Assembly (NCBI GenBank): GCA_000503195.1
Contig: AYSC01000013.1
Span: 32,604-96,603, forward strand
From: Blastomonas sp. CACIA14H2
GTDB lineage: Bacteria; Pseudomonadota; Alphaproteobacteria; Sphingomonadales; Sphingomonadaceae
Length of the DNA stretch: 64,000 bases
Direction: 5' to 3'
Shown: positions 24,999 through 33,883 of the stretch, piece by piece
Numbering within the stretch: position 1 is the first letter of the stretch
Layout of the letters: each line of letters opens with the position of its first letter
The notes under the pieces: model-generated
Databases searched by the model: none
Told to the model about the DNA's origin: nothing
The model's input: only the letters and a program-made list of their open reading frames with translations
Position numbers and translations under genes: made by a program

Positions 24999-27776
24999 TT
25001 GATAGATATCCTTTTCTGCATTCGCGACGACCATGACATCCGTTTTGTCGGGCTCGCCGCCGGCATCTGTCTGCTGTCCACGATCACCGCCGTGCTGATG
25101 ATCCGGCAAGCCCGCTCGGCGTCGCCGCGGGGGCAGTTCGGCTGGGCGGTGTCGGGCGGCTTTGCCACGGGGTTCGGAATCTGGGCGACGCACTTCGTCG
25201 CGATGCTGGGCTATGACCCGGGAATCATCGTCGGGTACGAGATCGCGCGCACCGCAGGATCGCTGCTCGTGGTGCTGGCGACGACGATCGCGGCGCTGCT
25301 CATCGCCACGCGCCGGCGCGCCCCGCGCGCGCTCGTGCTGGCCAGCGTGCTCGCCGGATCGGGCTTTGCCGCCATGCACTATGTCGGCATGGCCGCGCTT
25401 GAGATGCCCGCATTGATCCGCTGGAACATCGGCTATCTGCTGCTGTCGATCGCGCTCGCCATCGTGCCGCTCTATCCCGCCCTGACGCTCGCCAGCGCGC
25501 GCACCAGCCTCGCCTCCGCGCTGTCGGCGGCGCTAATCATGACCGGCGCGATCGTGGGGCTGCATTTTTCGGGCATGACCGCGATCGATCTGGTCCCCTC
25601 GCGGATCGAGGGGTCGCGCGCGCTGCTCTCGCCGACGACCATGTCGATCCTCATCACGCTCGCCTCGGCCTGTCTGCTGGTGCTGTGCCTGAGCGGCCTG
25701 TTCGTCGCGCGGCGCACGCGTGCGGCGATCCGGGCGAGCGAGATGCAGTTCGGCGCGCTGGTCAAGGGCATATCGGACTGCGCGATCTACATGCTCGATG
25801 GCGAAGGCCGCGTGGCCAACTGGAATGCCGGGGCACAGCGGCTCAAGGGCTATCGGCCGAAGGACATTGTCGGCAAGCCCTTGTCGAGCTTCTACCGGGC
25901 GGAAGACTGCTCGGCCGGGCTTCCCGACCGGGCGCTCGCTGCCGCACGCGAAACGGGCAAGTTCAGCGGCGAGGGCTGGCGCGTGCGCCAGGATGGCACA
26001 TGCTTCTGGGCGCAGGTGACGATCGAGCGTTTCTGCGACGAACAGGGCAGGGTCATCGGCTTTGCCAAGATCACCCGCGATATCACGCGGCTCAAGCAAG
26101 ACCAAGACCGCATTGCCGAGGCGCGCCGCCACCGCGATGCCGCACTCGATCACATGCACCAGGGGCTGTGCCTGTTCGACGCCAGGGGCCGGCTGGTGCT
26201 CGCCAATCGCCGTTTTGCCGAGATGTGGGGCCTTTCCGAAAGCCAGTGCCCCGCAGGTACCGGCGCGATCGACGTGCTGCGCACCGCGCTCGCCGCGCGC
26301 ATCGGTTCAGCGAGCGCCGAATCGCAGCTGTCGCGAATCTGGATGCGGCTGGAAGAATCGCTGCGCGATCCGACATCGCCGCCCCTCGTGCTCGAACTCG
26401 ACGAGGAGCTGATCGTCGCGATGTCGAGCCGCCGCATGGCCGATGGCGGCTGGGTGACCACGATCGAGGACATCACCGCGCGGCGGCGGTCCGAAGAGCG
26501 GATCGTGCACATGGCGCTGCACGACGGACTGACCGGCCTGCCCAATCGCACCAGCCTCAATCGATGGCTCGATGGCGAGATCGTGCAGGCTGCCGCGCAA
26601 CAACGCCAGGTCGCGGTGGTCGCGATCGATCTCGACCGGTTCAAGGAAATCAACGATACGCAGGGCCATGCGGCGGGCGACCGGGTGCTGCAGCAGATCG
26701 GCGCCAGCCTGGGCCAGGTGCTCGAACAGGGCGAGATTGCCGCGCGCGTCGGCGGCGACGAGTTCGCGGTGGCCAAGCACTATTCCGATCCGGCCGAGCT
26801 CGAGGCGTTCGTCACCCGGATCGCCGAGTCGCTGGCGGTCGCCGACGGCGAGGGGGCGTGCGTCGGCGCGAGCTTCGGCATCGCCACCTATCCGGGCGAT
26901 GCGCAGGGGCGCGAGGCGCTGCTCAACAATGCCGATCTCGCCATGTACCGCGCCAAGGTCAGTCCGGGCGAGACGATCTGCTATTATCGGGCGGGCATGG
27001 ACGAGGACGCGCGGCATCGTCGCCAGATCGCCAACGAACTGCGCCATGCGCTGGCACGCGACGAGTTCACGCTGCTCTACCAGCCGCAACGGTCGCTGCG
27101 CACGCACCGGATCAGCGGATACGAGGCGCTGCTGCGCTGGAAGCACCCGCGGCTGGGGCATATCTCGCCGATGGAGTTCGTTCCGATTGCCGAGCAGACC
27201 GGCGAGATCATCCGGATCGGCGAATGGGTGCTGCGTTCGGCCTGCCGGGAAGCGGCGAGCTGGACCAGCCAGGACAAGATCGCGGTGAACCTGTCACCGG
27301 TGCAATTGCTGCAGCCCGATCTGCCCGAGACGGTGGCGACGATCCTGCTTGAATCCGGACTGGCGCCGCGCCGGCTCGAGCTGGAGATTACCGAGACCGC
27401 GCTGATCACCGACAAGGCGCGCGCGCTGCACAGCCTCAGGCGGATCAAGGCGCTCGGCGTGTCGGTCGCGATGGACGATTTCGGCACCGGCTATTCGTCG
27501 CTCGACACGCTGCATTCCTTCCCGTTCGACAAGATCAAGATCGACAAGTCGTTCCTGCTGCAATCGGGCGAGAGCCATCAGGCCCAGGCGATCATCCGCG
27601 CGGTGCTCGCGCTCGGGCGGTCGCTGGGCATCCCGGTGCTGGCCGAAGGCGTCGAGACGCTCGAGCAGCTCAAGCTGCTCGTCGACGAGGGCTGCGACGA
27701 GGCACAGGGCTATCTGTTCGGACGCCCTGCCTCGATGCCCGCGCCTTCGGGCGAGCGGATCGCGTTGCGCGCCTGA
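24999..27776 (+). CDS. MHYT-PAS-PAS-GGDEF-EAL cyclic-di-GMP turnover protein
   Basis: 925-residue inner-membrane signalling protein. An N-terminal MHYT sensor with seven membrane spans shows its three repeats as THFVAML, MHYVGMAAL and LHFSGMTAI, proposed to bind a metal and sense a diatomic gas. Two PAS-type regions follow (about 245-365 and 375-490). The GGDEF domain has an intact RVGGDEFAV but lacks an RxxD inhibitory site (EQGE instead). The EAL domain has GYEALLRW, NLSP, ITETAL, DDFGTGYSSL and EGVETLEQ, so both cyclase and phosphodiesterase look competent. The start is TTG at 24999 with GGAG at 24987-24990. It is monocistronic and ends in a hairpin. Confidence 0.93.
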   Translation: MIDILFCIRDDHDIRFVGLAAGICLLSTITAVLMIRQARSASPRGQFGWAVSGGFATGFGIWATHFVAMLGYDPGIIVGYEIARTAGSLLVVLATTIAALLIATRRRAPRALVLASVLAGSGFAAMHYVGMAALEMPALIRWNIGYLLLSIALAIVPLYPALTLASARTSLASALSAALIMTGAIVGLHFSGMTAIDLVPSRIEGSRALLSPTTMSILITLASACLLVLCLSGLFVARRTRAAIRASEMQFGALVKGISDCAIYMLDGEGRVANWNAGAQRLKGYRPKDIVGKPLSSFYRAEDCSAGLPDRALAAARETGKFSGEGWRVRQDGTCFWAQVTIERFCDEQGRVIGFAKITRDITRLKQDQDRIAEARRHRDAALDHMHQGLCLFDARGRLVLANRRFAEMWGLSESQCPAGTGAIDVLRTALAARIGSASAESQLSRIWMRLEESLRDPTSPPLVLELDEELIVAMSSRRMADGGWVTTIEDITARRRSEERIVHMALHDGLTGLPNRTSLNRWLDGEIVQAAAQQRQVAVVAIDLDRFKEINDTQGHAAGDRVLQQIGASLGQVLEQGEIAARVGGDEFAVAKHYSDPAELEAFVTRIAESLAVADGEGACVGASFGIATYPGDAQGREALLNNADLAMYRAKVSPGETICYYRAGMDEDARHRRQIANELRHALARDEFTLLYQPQRSLRTHRISGYEALLRWKHPRLGHISPMEFVPIAEQTGEIIRIGEWVLRSACREAASWTSQDKIAVNLSPVQLLQPDLPETVATILLESGLAPRRLELEITETALITDKARALHSLRRIKALGVSVAMDDFGTGYSSLDTLHSFPFDKIKIDKSFLLQSGESHQAQAIIRAVLALGRSLGIPVLAEGVETLEQLKLLVDEGCDEAQGYLFGRPASMPAPSGERIALRA

Positions 27777-27780
27777 CGCC

Positions 27781-27801
27781 CCGGGGGGCGCTGCCCCCCG
27801 G
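27781..27801. terminator. GC-rich hairpin between convergent genes
   Basis: Nine-base perfect stem, CCGGGGGGC paired with GCCCCCCGG around a GCT loop, placed between the convergent ends of the GGDEF-EAL gene (27776) and the PQQ dehydrogenase gene (27809). It has no T-run, so it is a likely bidirectional stop or mRNA 3' stabiliser rather than a classic intrinsic terminator. Confidence 0.5.
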
Positions 27802-27808
27802 ACGCACG

Positions 27809-29944
27809 CTATTTCATCGCGACCTTCTTCGTCATCAGCGCCTTGTCCTCATTGGCGCGGGCGATGACATACTGGCGGATGCTGTCGATCTCCGGCTTGG
27901 ACATGACCGGCGCGAAGCTCACCATGCCATTGTCCTTGAGCGCGCCGCCATGGACGATCATCTGCCAGTTCTCGGCGCTGCCGAGCGTGCCCGAATAGCG
28001 CAGATCGGGGATGATTCCGCCCCGGGCCGAGGCCTGGACCGCCGCATCGCCATGGCAGACGGTGCAGTAGCGGCCATAGAGCTGCGCCCCGCCCTGGACG
28101 ACATCGGCTGCTGCGGTGAGGCCCGGCGGATCGAGCGGCAGCGCGTCGGCCGCAGGCATTGCGGGCAGCTTGGCCTTGCCGCCCAGCTTGAACACCAGCA
28201 GCCGCGAGATGTTGCGCACGGGGCCCGACATGTCGCTGAGCACGCCGGCGGTGATCGGCCAGGCGCCGCCCCATCCGGCGAGCACCGCCACATATTGCTG
28301 GCCGTCGATGCTGTAGGTCATGGGAGCGGCGACCACGCCGGTCTGCGCCTCGAAGCTCCACAGGTTCTTGCCGCTCGCCGAATCATAGGCGACGAAATTG
28401 CCCATGGCATTGCCCTGGAAGACAAGGCCGCCAGCGGTGGCCAGCACGCCACCGTTCCACGGACCGCCCAAAGTCACGCGCCAGCGTTCCTTCTGCGCCA
28501 CCGGGTCCCAGGCGATCAGCACGCCCTTGGTCGCCTTTTTCGCGGCCTCGCGCACCGCATTGTCGGCGGGCATCGCGTTGTTCGCGGTGTCCATGCCGAC
28601 ATTGAAGCCGATCTTGGAGGGCTTCCAGCCGGCAGCCGGGATATAGGGGTACGCGGTGATCTGCGCCGGGATGAAGACGAGCTTCTGCTTCGCGTCATAG
28701 GCCATCGGGTGCCAGTTGTGCGCGCCCAGCGGGCCGGGCGAGACGATGAAGGGCTGGCCGGTCTTGTCGACGCGCGCCGCCGGGTTCTCGATCGGGCGAC
28801 CGGTCTGCTGATCGATGCCGGTGGCCCAGTTGACCGGCACGAAATTGTTGGCCGAGATGAACTCGCCCGTCGCGCGGTCGATCACGTAGAAAAAGCCGTT
28901 CTTCGGCGCCTGCATCAGCACCTTGCGCGTCTTGCCGCCGATCTCGAGGTCGGCGAGCATGATGTGCTGGGTTGCGGTATAGTCCCAGGTCTCGCCCGGC
29001 GTGGTCTGGTAATGCCAGGCATAGTCGCCGGTCTTCACCCGGATCGCGACGATCGAGGACAGGTAGAGATTGTCGCCGCCGCCGGGCGAACGATAGGCCT
29101 GGTTCCAGGGCGATCCGTTGCCGACGCCCACGTACAGCAGGCCGAGTTCGGGATCATAGGCCATCGCGTCCCACACGGTGCCGCCGCCGCCGATATTCCA
29201 GTATTCGCCTTTCCAGCTCGTCTCGGCGGCCTTGAGATACTCCGCCTCGTTCGCGCCGGGCCGGTCGGGCACGGTGTAGAATTTCCACAGCTGCTTGCCG
29301 GTCGCGGCATCATAGGCGGCCACGAATCCGCGCACGCCGAATTCCGCGCCGCCATTACCGATGATCACCATACCATCGATCACGCGCGGTGCGCCCGTGA
29401 TGGTGTATGCCTTGGCCTGATCGACCGTGACCTTGCTCCAGATCTCGCGCCCGGTGCCGCGATCGAGCGCGATCAGGCGGCCGTCGAGCGTGCCCAGAAA
29501 CAGCATGTTGCCCCAGGCCGCGAGACCGCGGTTCACCACGTCGCAGCAGGCCTTGACCCCGGTTTCGCCCGGCACCTTGGGGTCATAGTCCCAGAGCGGC
29601 TTGCCGGTGGTGGCGTCGAACGCCTTGACCTTGGACCAGGCTGTGGTGACGTAGATCTTGCCGTCGATCACCAGCGGTGTTGCCTCCTGGCCGCGCGCGG
29701 TGTCGAGATCGGCATACCAGGCGAGGCCCAGCTCGCCGACATTGCCGGTATTGATCTGGTCGAGCGGGCTGAAGCGCTGCTCGTCATAGGTGCGGCCATA
29801 GCTCAGCCATTCGCTGCCATCGGCCTTGATGATCCGTGCGCCATCGATCCCGGTGGTGTCGGTCGCCTGCGTGTCCGCGCCCCCGCCCGAACAGGATGCC
29901 ACCAGCAGCGCCAGCGCCGCCCCAAAAGCCGCTTTCAGCCTCAT
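27809..29944 (-). CDS. PQQ-dependent quinohemoprotein alcohol dehydrogenase (lipoprotein)
   Basis: 711-residue periplasmic alcohol dehydrogenase with PQQ beta-propeller and C-terminal cytochrome c domain (YCTVCHGDA, CxxCH). The vicinal disulfide Cys133-Cys134 of PQQ dehydrogenases is in VKACCDVVN. The active-site motif ETWDYTATQ has Thr two residues after the catalytic Asp, where lanthanide-dependent enzymes have Asp, so a calcium enzyme is predicted. The start at 29944 gives a lipoprotein signal, MRLKAAFGAALALLVAS-C18; an upstream frame to 30154 adds 70 unrelated residues. No PQQ synthesis genes are in the window. Electrons would pass through the cytochrome domain to the respiratory chain; the alcohol substrate is unknown. 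Confidence 0.93.
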   Translation of the reverse strand: MRLKAAFGAALALLVASCSGGGADTQATDTTGIDGARIIKADGSEWLSYGRTYDEQRFSPLDQINTGNVGELGLAWYADLDTARGQEATPLVIDGKIYVTTAWSKVKAFDATTGKPLWDYDPKVPGETGVKACCDVVNRGLAAWGNMLFLGTLDGRLIALDRGTGREIWSKVTVDQAKAYTITGAPRVIDGMVIIGNGGAEFGVRGFVAAYDAATGKQLWKFYTVPDRPGANEAEYLKAAETSWKGEYWNIGGGGTVWDAMAYDPELGLLYVGVGNGSPWNQAYRSPGGGDNLYLSSIVAIRVKTGDYAWHYQTTPGETWDYTATQHIMLADLEIGGKTRKVLMQAPKNGFFYVIDRATGEFISANNFVPVNWATGIDQQTGRPIENPAARVDKTGQPFIVSPGPLGAHNWHPMAYDAKQKLVFIPAQITAYPYIPAAGWKPSKIGFNVGMDTANNAMPADNAVREAAKKATKGVLIAWDPVAQKERWRVTLGGPWNGGVLATAGGLVFQGNAMGNFVAYDSASGKNLWSFEAQTGVVAAPMTYSIDGQQYVAVLAGWGGAWPITAGVLSDMSGPVRNISRLLVFKLGGKAKLPAMPAADALPLDPPGLTAAADVVQGGAQLYGRYCTVCHGDAAVQASARGGIIPDLRYSGTLGSAENWQMIVHGGALKDNGMVSFAPVMSKPEIDSIRQYVIARANEDKALMTKKVAMK

Positions 29945-30059
29945 CGCCCTCGTCCCTCTCTCCATGCGCCCAGCCCCATTTTGTCTTGACCTGTGGCGGC
30001 CAATGGCTGTCTTTGCGCAACCGGATATTGACGGGGGCCAGACGGCTTGTCCATGGTGA

Positions 30060-30077
30060 TTTAACCACCCGGTTAAA
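30060..30077. promoter_or_regulatory. Operator-like inverted repeat upstream of a VOC gene
   Basis: TTTAACC-ACCC-GGTTAAA, a perfect 7-base dyad with 4-base spacer, ends 30 bases before the ATG at 30108 and lies within the divergent interval to the PQQ dehydrogenase. An AT-rich dyad in this GC-rich setting suggests a repressor site, possibly serving both genes. No regulator gene is adjacent. Confidence 0.45.
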
Positions 30078-30107
30078 GGCTGGCCGGTCGGGAAAAAGGA
30101 GAGACAC

Positions 30108-30485
30108 ATGTTTTCACACGTCATGCTGGGCGCGGACGATATCGACGCGTCCAAGGCGTTCTACGATGCCACAATGGCCGCGCTGGGCGGCAAGCCCGGA
30201 ATGGTCGACCCCAGGGGCCGCGTCATCTACATGAACAATGGCGGGCTGTTCCTGCTGACCAAGCCGATCGACGGCCAGCCCGCCAGTTGCGGCAATGGCA
30301 GCACCATCGGCTTTGCGGCCAGCTCCCCCGAGGCCTGCGATGCGTGGCACGCGGCTGGCCTGGCGCATGGCGGCACCGCGATCGAGGATCCGCCGGGCGT
30401 GCGCGAAGGCGCGGGCATGAAGCTCTACCTCGCCTATCTGCGCGACCCTGCCGGCAACAAGATCTGCGCGATGCACCGGCTCTGA
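30108..30485 (+). CDS. VOC family (glyoxalase-like) protein
   Basis: 125-residue single-domain vicinal-oxygen-chelate protein. The characteristic start FSHVMLGADDIDASKAFYDA, a central GSTIGFAASSPEACDAWHAA and the C-terminal YLAYLRDPAGNKICAMH mark it as a glyoxalase/bleomycin-resistance-like protein. The ribosome-binding site AAAGGAGAG lies just upstream of the ATG. Divergent from the PQQ dehydrogenase and followed by the ribosomal protein operon after 143 bases; not obviously part of either. Enzymatic activity cannot be assigned. Confidence 0.87.
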   Translation: MFSHVMLGADDIDASKAFYDATMAALGGKPGMVDPRGRVIYMNNGGLFLLTKPIDGQPASCGNGSTIGFAASSPEACDAWHAAGLAHGGTAIEDPPGVREGAGMKLYLAYLRDPAGNKICAMHRL

Positions 30486-30628
30486 TCGGATCGCAGCCGC
30501 CGCGCGGGAATCTGTGCCTTGCAATTGGCGCAGAATCCCGCTAGGCGCGCACGCTTCCGAATAAGCGGGCTGGCTGGTTATGGGCTGCCATGTTCGCTTG
30601 TGTACGGATTTCCAAAAAGGAGACCAAA

Positions 30629-30832
30629 ATGCCCAAGCTGAAGACCAAGAGCGGCGTCAAGAAGCGCTTCAAGCTCACCGCCACCGGCAAGGTGAAGCAC
30701 GGCGTCGCTGGCAAGCGCCACCGGCTGATCAGCCACAATGCCAAGTATATCCGCCAGAATCGCGGCACCAGCGTCATTTCGGACGCCGATGCCAAGACCA
30801 TCAAGAAATGGGCGCCCTACGGCCTGGGTTGA
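30629..30832 (+). CDS. rpmI: 50S ribosomal protein L35
   Basis: 67-residue basic ribosomal protein, full length. [20 protein letters not shown] and [16 protein letters not shown] are characteristic of bL35. The ATG at 30629 follows AAGGAG at 30617-30622; an in-frame ATG at 30590 is rejected because it adds 13 non-family residues. It is co-transcribed with rplT 43 bases downstream. The infC gene commonly linked to rpmI-rplT is not present here. Confidence 0.98.
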   Translation: MPKLKTKSGVKKRFKLTATGKVKHGVAGKRHRLISHNAKYIRQNRGTSVISDADAKTIKKWAPYGLG

Positions 30833-30875
30833 TCCCGCCGGACCCCTTCTCTCGATCTTCACAAGGATATAACTC

Positions 30876-31238
30876 ATGGCACGCATCAAACGGGGTGTTA
30901 CCACCCGCGCCAAGCACAAGCGCATTCTCGCCCAGGCGAAGGGCTATTACGGCCGTCGCAAGAACACCATCCGCATCGCCCGCCAGGCCGTCGAAAAGGC
31001 AGGTCAGTATGCCTATCGCGACCGCAAGGCCAAGAAGCGCAACTTCCGCGCCCTGTGGATCCAGCGCATCAACGCCGCGACCCGCATGGAAGGCCTGACC
31101 TATGGCCGCTTCATGCACGGCCTGAAGCTCGCCGGAATCGAACTCGACCGCAAGGTCCTGGCCGATCTCGCGATGAACGAAGGCGAAGTGTTCAAGGGTC
31201 TGGTCAAGCAGGCACAGGCAGCTCTGCCCGCAGCCTGA
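30876..31238 (+). CDS. rplT: 50S ribosomal protein L20
   Basis: 120-residue ribosomal protein bL20, which binds 23S rRNA early in large-subunit assembly. [38 protein letters not shown] and [20 protein letters not shown] are diagnostic. Ribosome-binding site AAGGA at about 30863. A strong intrinsic terminator follows at 31267. In other bacteria L20 autoregulates this operon; no candidate L20-binding pseudoknot was established here. Confidence 0.98.
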   Translation: MARIKRGVTTRAKHKRILAQAKGYYGRRKNTIRIARQAVEKAGQYAYRDRKAKKRNFRALWIQRINAATRMEGLTYGRFMHGLKLAGIELDRKVLADLAMNEGEVFKGLVKQAQAALPAA

Positions 31239-31266
31239 TCCGGCACCTTGATCGGTTCAACGCAAT

Positions 31267-31300
31267 AAGCGCCGAAATCCTCGCGATTTCGGCGCTTTTT
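31267..31300 (+). terminator. Intrinsic terminator after rpmI-rplT
   Basis: Perfect 13-bp stem, AAGCGCCGAAATC (31267-31279) with GATTTCGGCGCTT (31285-31297), loop CTCGC, ending in a T-run at 31296-31300. Position 29 bases after the rplT stop fits rho-independent termination. Confidence 0.9.
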
Positions 31301-31338
31301 GCTTGCGCATCGTCCGGCCCGGACCGCAAGGCCGCGCG

Positions 31339-32640
31339 ATGACCCCAGGCGAGCCCGCAGCACAGCCATCGCGCAAGCGTTTCCGCTGGACCTTGCTGCT
31401 GCGCCTGGTGGCGCTGGCGTTTCTGGTGACAGCCTTTCTGGCGATCGATGGGGCGCCGCTGGTCGGCGAACCGGCCCCGCCCGACGCGGGCAGCATCGAT
31501 CTGGCGCGCGGCATCGTCCGGCAGGTCGCCGGGCACGATTCGGTGGCCGGCGCGCGCGAGGTGATCCTGCTGGGGCCGCGCGAGCTGGACGGCTTTTCCG
31601 CGCTGGCCAGCCAGGTGATCGCGCCGATCCGGGCCGAGGCGCGGCTGGTGGCGCCCAAGGGGCGAAGCGCTGTGCCGCCCGAACTGGCGTTGCGCCTGAG
31701 CCGCAGCCTGCCGCTCGGTGCCTGGCTGAACATCGAGGCGCGCGCGCACAGCATCGGCACCGGTCGTTCGCTGCCGGTCGTCCGCGCAAGGATCGGCCAT
31801 CTGCCGGTTCCGGCCTGGCTGATGCGCTTGCTCATCCGTCAGGCCTGGTCGATCGTGCAGCCCGATAGGCCCGATCCGCCGACGCTCGAGGACACCTTCC
31901 CCGAAATCCGTATCGGGCCGAAGACGGCGCGCGTCGTGTTGATCAACCCGGGGCGCAATGCGGCGCTGGCGGGACTGGCGCAGCTCGGCGGAACGGCGAG
32001 CGATCCGCGCTGGGTGGCGCGCGCCTATTGCGCGCTGACGCCGCATGCCGATGCCGACCTGGCGCAGATCGTGCGCCGCGCCTGGCGGCTCGAGCCCCCG
32101 GCGCAGCTCGGCCTGGCCGAGCAGAATCGCGGTCTGCTGGTCGCGATCGCGATGCGGACCGTGCCCGAATATCGCGACCGGCTCGCCGGATCGGCCTTGC
32201 CGCTGGTCAGCGCGTGCATTCCCCCCGATCAGGCGGTCACGCTGGCCGGGCGCGGCGATCTTGCCAAGCACTGGGCGCTGTCGGCGGCCTTGCAGGCGAG
32301 CCTGGGCGGGCAGGTCGCGCAATCGCTCGGCGCCTTCAAGGAGCTGTCGGACAGTCTGGAGGGCGGCACCGGCTTTTCCTTTGTCGATCTGGCCGCCGAT
32401 CGCTCCGGAGAGCGCTTCGCCCGCGCCGCCACCGATCCGCAGCTGGCGCGCTTCGTCCAAACGCGGCTGGCCGCGGTGACGGCGGACCAGTTGTTCGCGC
32501 GCGAAGCGCTGAGCCGTCCGGAAGGTCTCGATGCGGCGCTGTTCGAGCGCACCTACAGCACTATCGATTCGCCCGAATATGCCGCCGCGCTGGCCGCCGT
32601 CGACCGGCTGCTCGATAATATCGGTGTGCCCAAGCCCTGA
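31339..32640 (+). CDS. Conserved hypothetical membrane-anchored protein
   Basis: 433-residue protein I do not recognise. One hydrophobic segment near residues 15-35 (WTLLLRLVALAFLVTAFLAI) suggests an inner-membrane anchor with the rest periplasmic. The body is Ala/Leu/Arg-rich and mostly helical in appearance, with no catalytic motif seen. Start ATG at 31339 is preceded by AAGG; an upstream in-frame ATG at 31303 would place the start inside the space just after the terminator and lacks a site. It is transcribed alone toward the convergent DUF177 gene. Core-like GC content suggests a resident gene. Confidence 0.75.
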   Translation: MTPGEPAAQPSRKRFRWTLLLRLVALAFLVTAFLAIDGAPLVGEPAPPDAGSIDLARGIVRQVAGHDSVAGAREVILLGPRELDGFSALASQVIAPIRAEARLVAPKGRSAVPPELALRLSRSLPLGAWLNIEARAHSIGTGRSLPVVRARIGHLPVPAWLMRLLIRQAWSIVQPDRPDPPTLEDTFPEIRIGPKTARVVLINPGRNAALAGLAQLGGTASDPRWVARAYCALTPHADADLAQIVRRAWRLEPPAQLGLAEQNRGLLVAIAMRTVPEYRDRLAGSALPLVSACIPPDQAVTLAGRGDLAKHWALSAALQASLGGQVAQSLGAFKELSDSLEGGTGFSFVDLAADRSGERFARAATDPQLARFVQTRLAAVTADQLFAREALSRPEGLDAALFERTYSTIDSPEYAAALAAVDRLLDNIGVPKP

Positions 32641-32650
32641 TCGCCGGGGC

Positions 32651-33178
32651 TCAGCCCTTTTTCAACGCCTGCAGCGCCGCGAAGGGCCCGCTCGCCTCGG
32701 GCGTCGACAGGCCATGTTCGGCGCGCGCGGCATCGGCATTGGGGCCCTCGGCATAGGGGTCGATCTCGAGCGCCAGCGTCTGCGCGATCGCCTCGCCCAG
32801 ATCGATGGTGCTGCCGGTGTAGGCGATCGTGTCCAGATCCTCGCTGGTCAGCTCGATTTCCTCGCCCGCATCGGCCAGCGCGGCCTCATAGTCCGCCTCG
32901 GGCAGGAAGCGCAGGCGATAGTCGGAGGCGATGCGCACCGGGAAATCCTCGCCAGAGATCGCGCAGGACTGGACCAGCTCGGCCTCGATCCGGCCCGAAA
33001 CCTCGACCCCGGAGCCGCGCTCCTCGAACTGCGCGCTGGCCCTGAGCAGGCCGATCGAGACGATATCGAACCGGCGTGCCAGCGCGGCGCGCTCGGCTTC
33101 GTCGGCTGCGATCTCGACCGGCTGACGCGGGATCGCGCGCAGATCGATCGGGCGCGGAAACTCGGTCTGCTCCTGCAT
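32651..33178 (-). CDS. DUF177 (YceD-like) protein
   Basis: 175-residue member of the DUF177/YceD family, which is linked to 23S rRNA and large-subunit biogenesis in bacteria and plastids. Family features are the paired cysteine-type region QSCAISGEDFPVRIASDYRL (one Cys kept in this branch), the acidic DAGEEIELTSEDLDTIAYTG and DLGEAIAQTLALEIDPY. Its ATG overlaps the stop of the upstream chaperone gene by one base. rpmF, often next to this gene, is not in the window. Confidence 0.85.
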   Translation of the reverse strand: MQEQTEFPRPIDLRAIPRQPVEIAADEAERAALARRFDIVSIGLLRASAQFEERGSGVEVSGRIEAELVQSCAISGEDFPVRIASDYRLRFLPEADYEAALADAGEEIELTSEDLDTIAYTGSTIDLGEAIAQTLALEIDPYAEGPNADAARAEHGLSTPEASGPFAALQALKKG

Positions 33179-33705
33179 CAGAACTCCCCCTGCATGATCG
33201 CCGGCGCAGGGATGGTGCGCAGCCTTGCGTGGAATTGTGCGAGATGGTCTGCGGTTGCGGTCACCGCCGTTTCCGCGACCGGGGCGTCACGATAGAGGTT
33301 GCGGCGGAGCGCCTGGCCGAGCTGATGGCCGTCGCCGCGCGCCAGCGCCTCGCGATACGCGCCCAGCCGTCCGCCAAGCGCGCTCATCATCTTGCCGATA
33401 TGCTTGCCGACCACCAGATCGCCCACCCCGTTCTGGCGCAGCTGGCCGTCCATGTCGTCGACGAACAGCTCGGCCAGAAAGACCGAGAACTGGCGCACCT
33501 GCGGATCTGCTTCGTCATGCTCCAGCCGCAGCAGCACCGCGGCGAGCACCATCGTCACCGCCTCGAACCGGCCATCGACGCTGTCCTCGACCTGGCCGTC
33601 GAGATACCAGAAGGGGTCGCGGCCCAGCGCCACGATGCGATCATAGGCGGCGCGCGCAACCTCGCGCGGATCCTTGCGGCTGAACAGACGGGAGAGGACG
33701 GACAT
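33178..33705 (-). CDS. Ubiquinol-cytochrome c chaperone (CBP3 family)
   Basis: 175-residue protein resembling the CBP3/UQCC1 family that assists cytochrome b assembly in mitochondria. Recognised by ARAAYDRIVALGRDPFWYLD, DSVDGRFEAVTMVLAAVLLR, and FVDDMDGQLRQNGVGDLVVGKHI, the last typical of the family. The start at 33705 fits the family N-terminus MSVLSRLFSR; an ATG at 33762 would add 19 residues. It overlaps the DUF177 gene by one base. The bc1 genes themselves (petABC) are about 6 kb downstream in the window. Confidence 0.85.
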   Translation of the reverse strand: MSVLSRLFSRKDPREVARAAYDRIVALGRDPFWYLDGQVEDSVDGRFEAVTMVLAAVLLRLEHDEADPQVRQFSVFLAELFVDDMDGQLRQNGVGDLVVGKHIGKMMSALGGRLGAYREALARGDGHQLGQALRRNLYRDAPVAETAVTATADHLAQFHARLRTIPAPAIMQGEF

Positions 33706-33883
33706 GGGACGTGCGGTATCCTGCAGGGAAATCGCGGCGTTAAGCCACAATTCATTGGCCACTTGTGATGCAGCGGCTTAGTGCATATTGAGGCGGCAAC
33801 GGCAAGTTGCAAGACATGCGGCATGGCTCGGGCCGGGCTGCATCGCGCCGCAGACACAGCGGATAGACCGCCAAGGAATGATG

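Noticed and set aside
27950..29989. 679-codon open frame on the plus strand opposite the PQQ dehydrogenase
   Set aside because: Composition shadow of the GC-rich coding strand, with no domain; the minus-strand gene has complete PQQ, disulfide and haem motifs.
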